From Pseudomonas protegens CHA0 (lineage in GTDB: Bacteria; Pseudomonadota; Gammaproteobacteria; Pseudomonadales; Pseudomonadaceae): 64,000 bases of DNA. The stretch is from the NCBI RefSeq assembly GCF_000397205.1, contig NC_021237.1, forward strand, positions 869,001-933,000. Reading direction: 5' to 3'. The notes under the pieces were generated by a model. That model made no database searches and had not been told where the DNA came from. It worked only from the letters and a program-made list of their open reading frames with translations. Positions within the stretch are counted from its first letter, which is position 1. Each line of letters begins with the position of its first letter. Below are positions 8,655 to 17,699 of the stretch, piece after piece. Position numbers and translations under genes: made by a program.

Positions 8655-9173
8655 TCAGTTCGGCCGGCTGGCAACGGTGCCGGAGGGAGGGTTGAGGCGG
8701 GTGTCGAGGCCGAAGCGTTCCTGGATCACCACCTGGTACAGCCCCTTGGCCAGCAGCGGATTGATCAGGATATTCCAGCTGTGCCGGGAAACCGACGAGG
8801 GCACCAGCACGAAAGGGTGGTCCGCCAGCAACTGATCGGCGAACTTCTGCTGGCCGGCGCTGGGAATCCCCGGCACCAGCCAGTTGGGGTTGGGAATACG
8901 GTTTTCATCGACTCGGTAGATGGCGGTCGGGTCCTGGATCAGGGCGCCGGTGAGTACATGGGGCACGCTGTCCAGGGCGGCAAAACCCTTGTGCACCGCC
9001 ACTTCCAGAATCGCCGTGGCCGGGTCGGCGCTGGCGTACACCGCCTTCACGCCCTTGGAGTTCCAGCGGCCGCCACACAGTTCGGCGCCAATGCCGCTGT
9101 CCCAGCTGTCGGCGTGCCGGGCGGCGTCCAGCCGCCAGAAGTGAAGGGTGCTGCTGCCCGGCACACTGATCAC
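8655..9173 (-). CDS. RES-domain toxin of an Xre-RES pair
   Basis: A 172-residue RES-domain protein. Characterised RES toxins degrade NAD+ and arrest growth. Visible hallmarks are FWRL near the N-terminus, GGRWN, VYAS, the conserved Glu in AILEVAVH, and a C-terminal HSWNILINP. The start is GTG at 9173, inside the antitoxin stop (GTGA, four-base overlap), which couples translation. A longer in-frame ATG extension upstream would lie wholly inside the antitoxin and is unlikely. Chemistry is inferred from the family. Confidence 0.85.
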   Translation of the reverse strand: MISVPGSSTLHFWRLDAARHADSWDSGIGAELCGGRWNSKGVKAVYASADPATAILEVAVHKGFAALDSVPHVLTGALIQDPTAIYRVDENRIPNPNWLVPGIPSAGQQKFADQLLADHPFVLVPSSVSRHSWNILINPLLAKGLYQVVIQERFGLDTRLNPPSGTVASRPN

Positions 9174-9655
9174 TGATAGACCCCGTATTCCAGGCGGGTG
9201 AGGAACTCGTCCACCAGTTCGAAACCGATGGGGTTGGTCAGCAGGTCCACCGGTTTGTGGCCGTCCAGGCCCATCACCGGCTTGGCCATCCACTCCTGGG
9301 CCTCTTCACTGCTGCCGAAGATGTCCTCGGCCTTGGCCAGCACCTGGGCGAAGCGCACCGCACGGGCGCTCTGTTCCGGGTTCAGCGGCTCGTCCGGGGT
9401 TTTCAGGCGCCGGTGCAGGGTGCGTTCGGAAAGGCCGATGATCTTGGCCAGGACCTGTTCGTCCTTGAGCATGGGCACCGAGGAGACGAACTTGATGATC
9501 GCCGTCAGCGGGATGCCCTCCTCGGTCAGGCGATAGATCGAGATACGATCGTCAAAGCGTGCCCGGCCACCCAGAAGGATGTCCGAGGACTGCTCTTTCA
9601 ATACCAGTTTGCCTCGCCGCTTGGGAACGAGGCCGGTGCCTGTCAGCGCGACCAT
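9170..9655 (-). CDS. Xre/ParS-type antitoxin of the RES pair
   Basis: A 161-residue antitoxin with an Xre-like helix-turn-helix in the middle (LAKIIGLSERTLHRRL) and the C-terminal toxin-binding domain known as MbcA/ParS/Xre (about the last 50 residues: FGSSEEAQEWMAKPVMGLDG, NPIGFELVDEFLTRLEYGVY). The ATG at 9655 has GGAG eight bases upstream. It is first in the operon and overlaps the toxin. Antitoxins of this kind normally repress their own promoter, which fits the repeats just upstream. Confidence 0.85.
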   Translation of the reverse strand: MVALTGTGLVPKRRGKLVLKEQSSDILLGGRARFDDRISIYRLTEEGIPLTAIIKFVSSVPMLKDEQVLAKIIGLSERTLHRRLKTPDEPLNPEQSARAVRFAQVLAKAEDIFGSSEEAQEWMAKPVMGLDGHKPVDLLTNPIGFELVDEFLTRLEYGVYQ

Positions 9656-9670
9656 GAGTGCTGCTCCTGC

Positions 9671-9712
9671 CTTTTGCCATTTGGCAGTGATTATATAGAC
9701 ATTTGGCAAAAG
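9671..9712 (-). promoter_or_regulatory. Candidate autoregulatory operator of the toxin-antitoxin operon
   Basis: An eight-base inverted repeat CTTTTGCC (9671-9678)/GGCAAAAG (9705-9712) frames a -10-like TATAAT (minus strand, 9690-9695). TGCCA-tt-TGGCA inside the left arm is itself a dyad, and TGCCAAAT occurs twice on the minus strand. This layout suits an Xre-type repressor sitting over its own promoter, 16 bases before the antitoxin start. Confidence 0.6.
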
Positions 9713-9781
9713 GCGCTGGCTTGAATCGCAACACGGCCAGGGGAGCCCGGCTGGCGCGGGCTCCCGGTATCGAGGGAGGAC

Positions 9782-10126
9782 TCAGGCGAAGACGAAGTAC
9801 TTGCGCACGGTTTCCACCACTTCCCAGGTGCCTTTCATCCCGGGCTCCACCACGAAGATATCGCCGGCGCGCAGGTGGATGGGGTCGCGGCCGTCCGGGG
9901 TGATCACGCAATAGCCTTCCTGGAAATGGCAGTACTCCCACTTTTCATAGGTCACCCGCCATTTGCCCGGGGTGCAGATCCAGGTGCCCATGATCTTGCT
10001 GCCATCCTCGCTGGTGTAGGCGTTGAGGTTGACGGTGTGCGGATCGCCCTGGAGTTTTTCCCACTTGCAGGCGTCGAGCACCGGCAGCGGATGAGTGTCG
10101 CGAAGAACGGTGATGGGTTGGGACAT
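9782..10126 (-). CDS. Cupin-fold protein (Cupin_3/DUF861-like)
   Basis: A 114-residue single-domain cupin. The barrel core is visible as GTWICTPGKWRVTYEKWEYCHFQEGYCVITPDG followed in the next strands by HLRAGDIFVVEPGMKGTWEV, where I break the stretch only for description. Cupin_3 members include ureidoglycine aminohydrolase-like enzymes, but the substrate here is unknown. A TAGGAG site precedes the ATG. It is transcribed away from kynB with a 286-base shared upstream region; no functional link is evident. Confidence 0.75.
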   Translation of the reverse strand: MSQPITVLRDTHPLPVLDACKWEKLQGDPHTVNLNAYTSEDGSKIMGTWICTPGKWRVTYEKWEYCHFQEGYCVITPDGRDPIHLRAGDIFVVEPGMKGTWEVVETVRKYFVFA

Positions 10127-10317
10127 GCTGTGCTCCTAGCAGGCAGAGAACTGAAGCCGCACCCTATAGCGCCTGGCGGGCAGGGGGTTGTCTGTACTCG
10201 ACCTCGGGGTATCCAGAAGCGCAGCGCGGCCCCGAGTCGAGGTGGCTGGGCGCAGGGCCGGGAAGAGGCGTGGCGGTTGCAAGATTCATTCGGCAAACAG
10301 GGCTTTGTTAGCAGTAA

Positions 10318-10354
10318 TTGCGAAATATCCGCGGCTGCCCGAGTTATTTCGCAA
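10318..10354. promoter_or_regulatory. Perfect inverted repeat upstream of kynBA, candidate KynR site
   Basis: TTGCGAAATA (10318-10327) and TATTTCGCAA (10345-10354) are exact reverse complements with a 17-base spacer, 58 bases before the kynB start. The right arm TTATTTCGCAAG is nearly identical to TTATTTCTCAAG ahead of kynU. Lrp-type KynR is the obvious candidate ligand. The rest of the 10127-10412 gap shows no gene. Confidence 0.5.
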
Positions 10355-10412
10355 GAATCTTTACCGGTTTCGCTCGTATCATTCAGCTCGGAGTGACCTA
10401 AGAGCCGCACGA

Positions 10413-11066
10413 ATGGAAAATACACCACGCTGGTGGGATATCAGCCCGCCGTTGAGTACCGCAACCCCGACCTGGCCGGGAGATACGCCGTTCCAGGAGG
10501 AGCGCGTCTGGCAGTTCGGCCCCGAGTGCCCGGTGAATGTCGGGCGGGTGACCCTGTCGCCCCACACCGGTGCCCATGTCGATGCGCCCCTGCATTACCG
10601 GCCGGACGGCCTGCCCATCGGTGAAGTGCCGCTGGATGTCTACATGGGCCCGTGCCGGGTCCTGCACTGCCTGGACAGCGGTGCTCTGGTGCAGCCCGAG
10701 GCGTTGCTCGGGCGCCTCGAAAACTTGCCTGCGCGAGTGTTGCTGCGTACTTATCCACAGGCTCCGCTGAGTGCCTGGGACCCGGACTTTACTGCCGTTG
10801 CTCCAGCCACTGTCGAGCTGCTGGCCAGCCTCGGCGTGCGCCTGATCGGCATCGACACCCCGTCCCTCGACCCCCAGCAGTCCAAGACCATGGACGCCCA
10901 CAACACCGTGGCCCGCCATGGCATGGCGATCCTCGAAGGCGTGGTTCTCGATGAGGTTGCCGAAGGCGACTACGAACTGATTGCCCTGCCACTGCGCTTC
11001 GCTCACCTGGACGCCAGTCCGGTGCGGGCGATCCTGCGCCCCCTGGCCGATTCATTCCTACAATAA
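10413..11066 (+). CDS. kynB: Kynurenine formamidase
   Basis: A 217-residue arylformamidase of the cyclase-like, metal-dependent family; it hydrolyses N-formylkynurenine to kynurenine and formate. Metal-binding motif HTGAHVD is at residues 51-57 (His51, His55, Asp57), with WPGDTP near 21-26 and the conserved DTPSLDP later. The ATG at 10413 gives the usual length; 75 upstream in-frame codons contain the putative operator and are not coding. kynA follows in the same direction 93 bases later. Confidence 0.93.
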   Translation: MENTPRWWDISPPLSTATPTWPGDTPFQEERVWQFGPECPVNVGRVTLSPHTGAHVDAPLHYRPDGLPIGEVPLDVYMGPCRVLHCLDSGALVQPEALLGRLENLPARVLLRTYPQAPLSAWDPDFTAVAPATVELLASLGVRLIGIDTPSLDPQQSKTMDAHNTVARHGMAILEGVVLDEVAEGDYELIALPLRFAHLDASPVRAILRPLADSFLQ

Positions 11067-11159
11067 ATACACAGCTGGCCCTTCGCGCCGTTGTGCATCC
11101 CGATCCGGGGTGCGCAGCCAGCGATGGGCAACCGCTGCCTGAGGCGAGGAGCCCACGCG

Positions 11160-12011
11160 ATGAGCCAATGTCCCTTTTCAAGCAATCCGCCGGCTGAGTG
11201 GCATAACGCCGAGCTGAATTTTTCCGACTCCATGAGCTACGGCGACTACCTGGACCTGGGGCGCATCCTCAGCGCCCAGCATCCCCTGTCGCCGGACCAC
11301 AACGAGATGCTCTTCATCATCCAGCACCAGACCTCGGAGCTATGGATGAAGCTGATGCTGCACGAGCTCAAGGCGGCCCGCGAGCATGTGCGCCAGGGCC
11401 AGTTGCCGCCGGCGTTCAAGATGCTGGCGCGGGTTTCGCGGATTTTCGATCAACTGGTGCACGCCTGGGCGGTGCTGGCCACCATGACGCCGTCCGAGTA
11501 CAAGTCGATCCGGCCTTACCTGGGCCAGTCCTCGGGCTTCCAGTCGTTCCAGTATCGGGAGATCGAATTCATCCTCGGCAACAAGAGCGCGGCCCTGCTG
11601 CGGCCCCATGCCCATCGTCCCGAACTGTTGCAATCGCTGGAAGCGTCGATTGCCACCCCGTCCATGTATGACGAGGCGATTGCCCTGATGGCCCGCAGCG
11701 GCTTGAGCATCGACCCTGCGCGCCTGGCACTGGACAGCACCACCACGACTCAGCATGACCCGTCGGTGGAAGCGGCCTGGCGCGAGGTCTACGCCAACCC
11801 TTCGGCCTATTGGGACCTGTACCAGTTGGCGGAGAAGTTCATCGACCTGGAAGACTCCTTCCGCCAGTGGCGCTTTCGCCATGTGACCACGGTGGAGCGC
11901 ATCATCGGCTTCCAGCCCGGCACCGGCGGCACCGAAGGCGTGGGCTACCTGCGCAAGATGCTCGACACCGTGCTGTTTCCCGAACTGTGGCGAGTGCGCT
12001 CCTCGCTCTGA
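11160..12011 (+). CDS. kynA: Tryptophan 2,3-dioxygenase
   Basis: A 283-residue haem dioxygenase opening the indole ring of L-tryptophan to N-formylkynurenine, the first step of the pathway. Active-site His56 lies in [11 protein letters not shown], the haem-ligand candidate is His241 in [10 protein letters not shown], and the signature [11 protein letters not shown] follows. The ATG at 11160 has GAGGAG upstream and gives the normal length. It ends in a good terminator and forms a kynB-kynA unit. Confidence 0.95.
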   Translation: MSQCPFSSNPPAEWHNAELNFSDSMSYGDYLDLGRILSAQHPLSPDHNEMLFIIQHQTSELWMKLMLHELKAAREHVRQGQLPPAFKMLARVSRIFDQLVHAWAVLATMTPSEYKSIRPYLGQSSGFQSFQYREIEFILGNKSAALLRPHAHRPELLQSLEASIATPSMYDEAIALMARSGLSIDPARLALDSTTTTQHDPSVEAAWREVYANPSAYWDLYQLAEKFIDLEDSFRQWRFRHVTTVERIIGFQPGTGGTEGVGYLRKMLDTVLFPELWRVRSSL

Positions 12012-12015
12012 CCCG

Positions 12016-12042
12016 AAAACGCCCCGCCTGCCGGGGCGTTTT
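12016..12042 (+). terminator. Intrinsic terminator of kynBA
   Basis: AAAACGCCCCG/CGGGGCGTTTT hairpin with a five-base loop ends in a short T run, five bases after the kynA stop. Confidence 0.85.
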
Positions 12043-12073
12043 CATGTGCCTGCCGGTGACTGACTCCCAGAGT

Positions 12074-12171
12074 GCGGCCGCTGCCGCAGACTGCGATCGG
12101 CAGCGCAGCAGACGCGTTCTTGAGGTCTGGAAGGTCCTCCGGACCTTATCGCAGCCTGCGGCAGCGGCTAC
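12074..12171. repeat. Short copy of the GTAGCCGCTGCCG inverted-repeat element
   Basis: About 98 bases starting GCGGCCGCTGCCGCAGACTG and ending CAGCCTGCGGCAGCGGCTAC, its near reverse complement, with an internal AAGGTCC-tcc-GGACCTT stem. It lies between kynA and the MocR gene, about 100 bases before the latter's start. The 12012-12269 gap otherwise holds only the terminator. Confidence 0.75.
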
Positions 12172-12269
12172 AGAGGTCGTTAGAGAGCAGCGGGCGCTGG
12201 CGGCAGTTGCGCTCGGGGGATAAGGTGGCCGCCTTCGGTGCACCATTTTTACTCTCTAAGGCAGACCAC

Positions 12270-13769
12270 ATGTCCCGGACCTTCGAGCTTGAAACCCTCA
12301 AGATGCGGCTCAGCGATCCTGAGTTCCGCCCTCTGGACCTGCACCAGCGCATCCAGCGCGCCTTGCGCGGGCTGATCCTCGACGGCGCCCTGGGCCCCGG
12401 CGTGAAGCTGCCGGCGACCCGGGCCCTGGCCAAGTCGCTGGCGGTATCGCGTGACACCGTGGAAAACGCCTATGTGCAGTTGCAGCGCGACGGTTTTGTC
12501 CTGCGGCGCAAAGGCTCGGGGAGCTATGTCTGCGAAACCATCGGTGCCCAATTGCGTGGCCCGTCCCGCCGGCGCCAGCTCCAGCAAGGGTTGCCGGCCC
12601 ACAGCCCGGAACCGGGAGCGGGCCTGAGCCGGCGCGGCGCGGCACTGTTGGCGCGGGGTGGGGTCAGCGATCAGCAGGCGGTCACGGCCTTCGCTACCGG
12701 TTTGCCGGAAACCCGCAGCTTCCCGCTGGAGGTCTGGGAGCGCCTGCAACGCCAGGCATTGAAGGATTACCGTGCCAGCGTGCTGCTGCATGGCGATCCC
12801 CAGGGCGCGCTGCCCCTGCGCAAGGCGATTGCCGCCTACCTCAACCTGGAACGCGGGGCCAAGGTGCAGCCCGAGCAGATCCTGGTGCTGAGCAGCACTC
12901 GCCAGGCGCTGTTCCTGTGTGCGCAACTGCTGGTGGACGCCGGCAAGCCGATCCTGATGGAGAACCCAGGCTACTTCGGCGCGCGCAAGGCCTTCGAGGC
13001 GGCCGAGGCGCGGATCGTGCCCATTGATGTGGATGGCCAGGGCATCCGCACCGACCTGTTGCGAGCCGACCGCAGCGGCGCCCGCTGTGTCTATGTGACG
13101 CCCTCGCACCAGTACCCCACGGGTGCCACCCTGTCCCTGGAGCGCCGCCTGGAGCTGACCCGCTGGGCCGCCGAGCACGACCGATGGATCATCGAGGACG
13201 ACTACGACAGCGAGTTCCACTACGAGGGCCTGCCCACCGCCTGCGTCCAGGGCCTGGACCCGTTTCGGCGCACCCTGTACATCGGCACCTTCAGCAAGAC
13301 TCTCTATCCGGGCCTGCGCATGGGCTACATGATCCTGCCCGCCGAACTGGTGGGGGCCTTCAGCAGTGCTCGCAGCATCATGGACGGGCACACGCCGCAG
13401 ATCCTCCAGTTGACCCTGGCGCGGTTCATGGAGGAGGGGCACTACAACGCCCATGTACGGGCCATGCGCAAGCTCTACGCCGGGCGCCGGCAGGCCATGC
13501 TCGAGGCCATAGGGCGGCACTTGCCGGGCATTGCCAGGGCCTTGCCGCCACCCGGCGGTTTGCAGGTCCCGTGTCTTCTGGAACCCGGCTGGAGCGAAGA
13601 GCTGACCCAGCAACGTGCGGCCAGGGCTGGCATCCAGTTGCCGGGGCTCAGCCGGCTTTATGCGGGCGAGCAGAAGCAGCAGGGCTGGCTATTGGGCTAT
13701 GCGTCCCTGAGCGCCCATGAGATCGAGGCGGCGATGGCGCGTCTGGCCCAGGCCCTGGGAAAGGCCTAG
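12270..13769 (+). CDS. MocR/PdxR-family regulator (GntR-aminotransferase fusion)
   Basis: A 499-residue protein with an N-terminal GntR winged helix (LPATRALAKSLAVSRDTVENAY at about residues 48-70) and a class I aminotransferase-like domain (about 120-490). The PLP lysine is Lys343 in GTFSKTLYPG, and IEDDYDSEF carries the PLP-contacting Asp. MocR proteins sense PLP or amino-acid adducts and activate neighbouring genes. It is convergent with the BenE-like gene 27 bases away. The target is unknown. Confidence 0.85.
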   Translation: MSRTFELETLKMRLSDPEFRPLDLHQRIQRALRGLILDGALGPGVKLPATRALAKSLAVSRDTVENAYVQLQRDGFVLRRKGSGSYVCETIGAQLRGPSRRRQLQQGLPAHSPEPGAGLSRRGAALLARGGVSDQQAVTAFATGLPETRSFPLEVWERLQRQALKDYRASVLLHGDPQGALPLRKAIAAYLNLERGAKVQPEQILVLSSTRQALFLCAQLLVDAGKPILMENPGYFGARKAFEAAEARIVPIDVDGQGIRTDLLRADRSGARCVYVTPSHQYPTGATLSLERRLELTRWAAEHDRWIIEDDYDSEFHYEGLPTACVQGLDPFRRTLYIGTFSKTLYPGLRMGYMILPAELVGAFSSARSIMDGHTPQILQLTLARFMEEGHYNAHVRAMRKLYAGRRQAMLEAIGRHLPGIARALPPPGGLQVPCLLEPGWSEELTQQRAARAGIQLPGLSRLYAGEQKQQGWLLGYASLSAHEIEAAMARLAQALGKA

Positions 13770-13796
13770 CCAGCGGCCTTTTTCCAGCGCCGGCGG

Positions 13797-15005
13797 TCAG
13801 GGCTTGGCGCGTTCCAGTGCCAGGGCGCTGCGCGGGCCCAGGATCAACAGGTGCACGGTCAGCCCGGCAACCAGCCCCCAGAAGGCACCACCGATCCCCA
13901 GCAGAGTGACGTTGGCGGCAGTGGCAAGGAAGGTGATCAGCGCGGTTTCCCGGGTGGCCGTATCGGCCATGGCGTTGGCCAGGCTGCCGCCGATTGCCCC
14001 CAGCAATGCCAGGCCGGCCAGGGTGGTGATAAAGGCCTTGGGCAAGACCATGAACAGGGTCGCCAGGGTGACCCCGAAGGTCCCCACCAGGATGTAGAAA
14101 ACGCCGCAGGCGATACCGGCGATATAGCGTTTGCCCGGGTCCGGGTGGGCATCCTCGCCGGTACAGATCGCCGCCGTGATCGCCGCCACGTTGAATGCGT
14201 GAGCGCCGAACGGCGCCATGATCAGCGAGCCCAAACCGGTGACCGTGAGCAGCGGGTTGGCGCTGGTCTGGAAGCCGTCATTGCGCAACACCAGCATGCC
14301 CGGCATGTACTGGCCGGTCAGGGTGATGACGAACAGTGGCAGGGCCACGCCGAGCAAGGCTGACACGGAGAACTGTGGCGCAGTGAAGAGGGGAGCGGCG
14401 AAGCTCAGGTGCACGCTGGCGAAGTCGACCCGCTCCTGGACGATCAGCAACGCCAGGCCGATGAACAGGATGCCCACCACGGCAAAGCGTGAAGTGAAGC
14501 GCCGCAGCACCGCATAGGACAGTACCAGCACGATCACCAGCAGTGGATCGGCACTCGCGCCGCCAAAGGCGTTGATCCCGAACTGCAGCAGGATGCCTGC
14601 CAGCAAGCCAGCCGCGATGCCCTTGGGAATCAGGCGCACCAGCTTGTCGAAAGCCCCGGACCCGCCCAGGACGATGAACCCCAGGGCGCAAACCAGGTAA
14701 GCGCCGATCACCTCGGCATAGGGCGTGAAGGGCATCACCGTGGCCAAGAAGGCCGCCCCGGGGGTAGACCAGGCGGTAATGATCGGCGCCTTGTAGCGCA
14801 GGCTCAGCCACATGCCGCTCAGGCCCACGCCCAGGGACACGGCCCAGACCCAGGAGGTGGTCTGGGCGGGTGTCAGCCGGGCCAGTTCAGCGGCCTGGAA
14901 CACCAGGATGAAGGTCCCGCCATAGTTCACCAGCACTGAGATCAGTGCCGCCACGGTGGGAGAGAAGATATCGGCCGGTCTAAGGCCTGTCGCGGTTCTG
15001 TTCAT
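13797..15005 (-). CDS. BenE-family benzoate/H+ symporter-like membrane protein
   Basis: A 402-residue polytopic protein of the BenE family with about 12 hydrophobic segments and the family motifs FGAHAFNVAAITAAICTGEDAHPDPG (in two parts) and ITAWSTPGAA. The family imports benzoate in Acinetobacter. In this tryptophan/anthranilate block an aromatic-acid substrate such as anthranilate is plausible but unproven. The ATG at 15005 has GGAG upstream; an upstream in-frame ATG would add 38 unlikely residues. Confidence 0.85.
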   Translation of the reverse strand: MNRTATGLRPADIFSPTVAALISVLVNYGGTFILVFQAAELARLTPAQTTSWVWAVSLGVGLSGMWLSLRYKAPIITAWSTPGAAFLATVMPFTPYAEVIGAYLVCALGFIVLGGSGAFDKLVRLIPKGIAAGLLAGILLQFGINAFGGASADPLLVIVLVLSYAVLRRFTSRFAVVGILFIGLALLIVQERVDFASVHLSFAAPLFTAPQFSVSALLGVALPLFVITLTGQYMPGMLVLRNDGFQTSANPLLTVTGLGSLIMAPFGAHAFNVAAITAAICTGEDAHPDPGKRYIAGIACGVFYILVGTFGVTLATLFMVLPKAFITTLAGLALLGAIGGSLANAMADTATRETALITFLATAANVTLLGIGGAFWGLVAGLTVHLLILGPRSALALERAKP

Positions 15006-15134
15006 AAGCCACTCTCCGTCAAGGAACAGGCTCCCTGGCCCAAACGCCGGGAGAGGCCCGATTCTAGGTAACGGATGGACTATCGTTTCGAGCCACATTC
15101 TTGTTTGCTGGCAGACCACTTTGGCGGCGCCGAC

Positions 15135-15165
15135 AAAAAAGCCCGGCCTTGGATAAGGCCGGGCT
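15135..15165 (-). terminator. Intrinsic terminator after the AroP-like gene
   Basis: Reading the minus strand, AGCCCGGCCTTATCCAAGGC and the rest of the arm form a ten-base stem ending in six T. It lies 27 bases beyond the aroP-like stop, so it probably ends the antABC-aroP transcript. Confidence 0.85.
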
Positions 15166-15191
15166 CGGGGGTGTGGCGTGAACCTGTGGGC

Positions 15192-16592
15192 TTAGCGCAG
15201 GGCGGGTTGCGAAGCTTTTTTCGCCCGGCTCAGGAGGTAGAAGCCCCAGATCACCAGGACCCACACCGGGATCGCGTACACCGAGGCACGGATGCCGGGG
15301 ATCATCCACATCACGCCGACGATCATCACCATGAAGGCCAGGCACAGGTAGTTGCTCAGCGGCGACCAGAAGGCCTTGAACGAAGGCACCACGCCCTGCT
15401 CGGCCATGGCCTTGCGAAAGCGCAGGTGGGTCAGGCTGATCAGCGCCCAGTTGATCATCAATGCGGCCACCACCAGGGCGAACAGCAACTCCAGCGCTTC
15501 ATGGGGCGCCAGGTAGTTGACCAGCACGCAGAGCAGGGTGATCAGCGCGGAAATGCCCAGGGCCAGGATCGGCACGCCCTGCTTGTTGAGCTTCATCAGC
15601 GCCTTGGGTGCGTCACCCTGTTCGGCCAGGCCATAGAGCATGCGGCTGTTGCAGTACACGCCGCTGTTGTACACCGACAGCGCCGCAGTCAGGACCACGA
15701 AGTTGAGGATCTGCGCTGCGGCATCACTGCCGATCAGCGAGAAGATCTTCACGAACGGGCTGCTGCTGTAGGCGTCGCCGCCAGCGTTGAGGCTCACCAG
15801 CAGTTCGTCCCACGGGTACAGCGACAGCAGCACCGCCAGGGCGCCGACGTAGAAGATCAGCACCCGGTAGACCACCTGGTTGATGGCCTTGGGAATGACC
15901 TTGCGCGGTTCGGCGGCTTCGGCGGCAGTGATGCCCACCAGTTCCAGGCCGCCGAAGGAGAACATGATGAAGGCCATGGCCATCAGCAGGCCGGTGCCGC
16001 CGTTGGGGAAGAAGCCGCCGTGTGACCACAGGTTGCTCACCGAGGCCTGGCTGCCGCCGCTGCCGCTGAACAGCATGTAGCAGCCGAGGACGATCATGCC
16101 GACGATGGCCACTACCTTGATAATGGCGAACCAGAACTCGGCCTCGCCGAAGAACTTCACGTTCATCATGTTGATCAGGTTGACCAGCACGAAGAACACC
16201 GCGGCGCTGACCCAAGTGGGGATCTCCGGCCACCAGAACTGCACGTACTTGCCCACCGCAGTGAGCTCGGCCATGCCCACCAGGACATACAGCACCCAGT
16301 AGTTCCAGCCCGCGAGAAAGCCGAAATAGCCGCCCCAGTACTTGTGCGCGAAGTGGCTGAAGGAACCGGCCACCGGCTCCTCGACAATCATTTCCCCCAG
16401 CTGGCGCATGATCAGGAAGGCAATGAACCCGGCAATCGCGTAGCCCAGGATCATCGAAGGTCCGGCGGATTTGAGAACCCCGGCCGAGCCGAGGAACAGT
16501 CCGGTGCCGATCGCCCCGCCCAGGGCGATCAGCTGAATATGGCGGTTCTTCAAGCCACGCTTGAGTTCACCCTGCTTCAAGGTTTGATCCAC
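15192..16592 (-). CDS. aroP: Aromatic amino-acid permease, AroP-like (APC superfamily)
   Basis: A 466-residue inner-membrane permease very similar by eye to Escherichia coli AroP: GELKRGLKNRHIQLIALGGA, MRQLGEMIVEEPVAGSFSHF, SGWNYW-like GWNYWVLYVLVGMAELTAVG, SFGGLELVGITAAEA, and ALSVYNSGVYCNSRML. Twelve membrane segments are expected. The start is probably GTG at 16592 with AGAAGAGAG upstream. It follows antC by 67 bases on the same strand, so tryptophan import may be co-expressed with anthranilate oxidation. Confidence 0.88.
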   Translation of the reverse strand: MDQTLKQGELKRGLKNRHIQLIALGGAIGTGLFLGSAGVLKSAGPSMILGYAIAGFIAFLIMRQLGEMIVEEPVAGSFSHFAHKYWGGYFGFLAGWNYWVLYVLVGMAELTAVGKYVQFWWPEIPTWVSAAVFFVLVNLINMMNVKFFGEAEFWFAIIKVVAIVGMIVLGCYMLFSGSGGSQASVSNLWSHGGFFPNGGTGLLMAMAFIMFSFGGLELVGITAAEAAEPRKVIPKAINQVVYRVLIFYVGALAVLLSLYPWDELLVSLNAGGDAYSSSPFVKIFSLIGSDAAAQILNFVVLTAALSVYNSGVYCNSRMLYGLAEQGDAPKALMKLNKQGVPILALGISALITLLCVLVNYLAPHEALELLFALVVAALMINWALISLTHLRFRKAMAEQGVVPSFKAFWSPLSNYLCLAFMVMIVGVMWMIPGIRASVYAIPVWVLVIWGFYLLSRAKKASQPALR

Positions 16593-16659
16593 TAATGTGC
16601 GCTCTCTTCTAGTTGTTATCAGGATCGATCGGGGTCGATCACGGCGAATGCTGACGGAA

Positions 16660-17682
16660 TCAGATATTACTCTCGGTAAACCGCTCGTAATACAGCTGAA
16701 CGCGGTTAAGTTGCTGTTCTTGCAGCCAGATTCGGATCGAATCGACCATTGGCGGCGGCCCGCACACATACATGTCGGTGTCCTGGTCGCGCAGTTCGCT
16801 GCTGTCGAAGTGTTCGCTGATGTAGCCGCGCTTGCCCGACCAATCCGGGTCGGTGTCGCTGATTACCGGGGTGAAGCGAAACGCTGGCAAGCGCTCGCCC
16901 AGTGCCTGGATACGCTCCAGTTCGCACAGATCGGCACTGTGGCGCACGCCGTAGTACAGATGCAGTGGTTGCTGGCAGCCCTGCTCGACGATCTGTTCGA
17001 GCATCGCCAATAGCGCCGACAGTCCGGTGCCGCCGGCCACCAGCACCAGCGGACGGCTGATCTGGCGCAGGTAAAAGGCCCCCAGCGGCGCCTCCAGCGC
17101 AATACTGTCGCCCACCAGGCAACGCTCGCGGATGTAGTTGCTCATCACCCCGTCGGGCAGCAGGCGGATCAGGAACTGCAACTGGTTGTCCGCCGCCGGC
17201 CGGTTGGCGAAGGAGTAGGCCCGGCTAGTGCCGGTACCGGGGATGCTCAGGCGCGCGTACTGGCCCGGGAGGAAATCCAGTGGCGCTTGATGGCCGCCCA
17301 GGTCCAGGTGGAGGATGGCGGTGCTTTCGGACACCTGGCGCACGTCGATCACCGAGCCCTGCAACTGCACCGGGTCGGCGCTGTGGCACAGGCTGGAGTC
17401 GAAATCGAAATAGAACGCTGCGTCGGACTGCACCCGGGTCTGGCAACTGAGCATCTTGCGCTGTTCCAGGTCCTGGGCGCTGAGGGCTTCTTCGTCCACA
17501 TAGTCCTGGCTGTACTGGCCCGACTCGCAACGGCCCTGGCAGGTGCCGCACACCCCTTCGCGGCAGTCCAGGGGGATCTTGATGCCGTTGCGCAGGGCGG
17601 CGTCGAGCAGGATTTCATTGGCCTTGACCGGGAAGAACAGGGTCTTGCCGTCGGCAAAGCTGAACGCGACCTTGTGCGTCAT
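16660..17682 (-). CDS. antC: Anthranilate 1,2-dioxygenase electron-transfer reductase
   Basis: A 340-residue NADH:acceptor reductase. The N-terminal plant-type [2Fe-2S] ferredoxin has Cys40, Cys45, Cys48 and Cys80; it is followed by an FAD domain (SRAYSFAN) and an NAD domain (LVAGGTGLSALLAML, YVCGPPPMVD). It passes electrons from NADH to the AntAB oxygenase. The ATG at 17682 has GGAAG upstream. Gene order antA-antB-antC is canonical. Confidence 0.93.
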   Translation of the reverse strand: MTHKVAFSFADGKTLFFPVKANEILLDAALRNGIKIPLDCREGVCGTCQGRCESGQYSQDYVDEEALSAQDLEQRKMLSCQTRVQSDAAFYFDFDSSLCHSADPVQLQGSVIDVRQVSESTAILHLDLGGHQAPLDFLPGQYARLSIPGTGTSRAYSFANRPAADNQLQFLIRLLPDGVMSNYIRERCLVGDSIALEAPLGAFYLRQISRPLVLVAGGTGLSALLAMLEQIVEQGCQQPLHLYYGVRHSADLCELERIQALGERLPAFRFTPVISDTDPDWSGKRGYISEHFDSSELRDQDTDMYVCGPPPMVDSIRIWLQEQQLNRVQLYYERFTESNI

Positions 17683-17699
17683 GGGAGAACTTCCGTGGG

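Noticed and set aside
8353..8835. A 160-codon frame across the repeats after mmsB
   Set aside because: It runs through the inverted-repeat elements, the terminator and the end of the convergent toxin gene.
16623..16640. GATCGA-N6-TCGATC dyad between antC and the AroP-like gene as a terminator
   Set aside because: Short stem, no T tract on the minus strand; more likely incidental or a weak operator.
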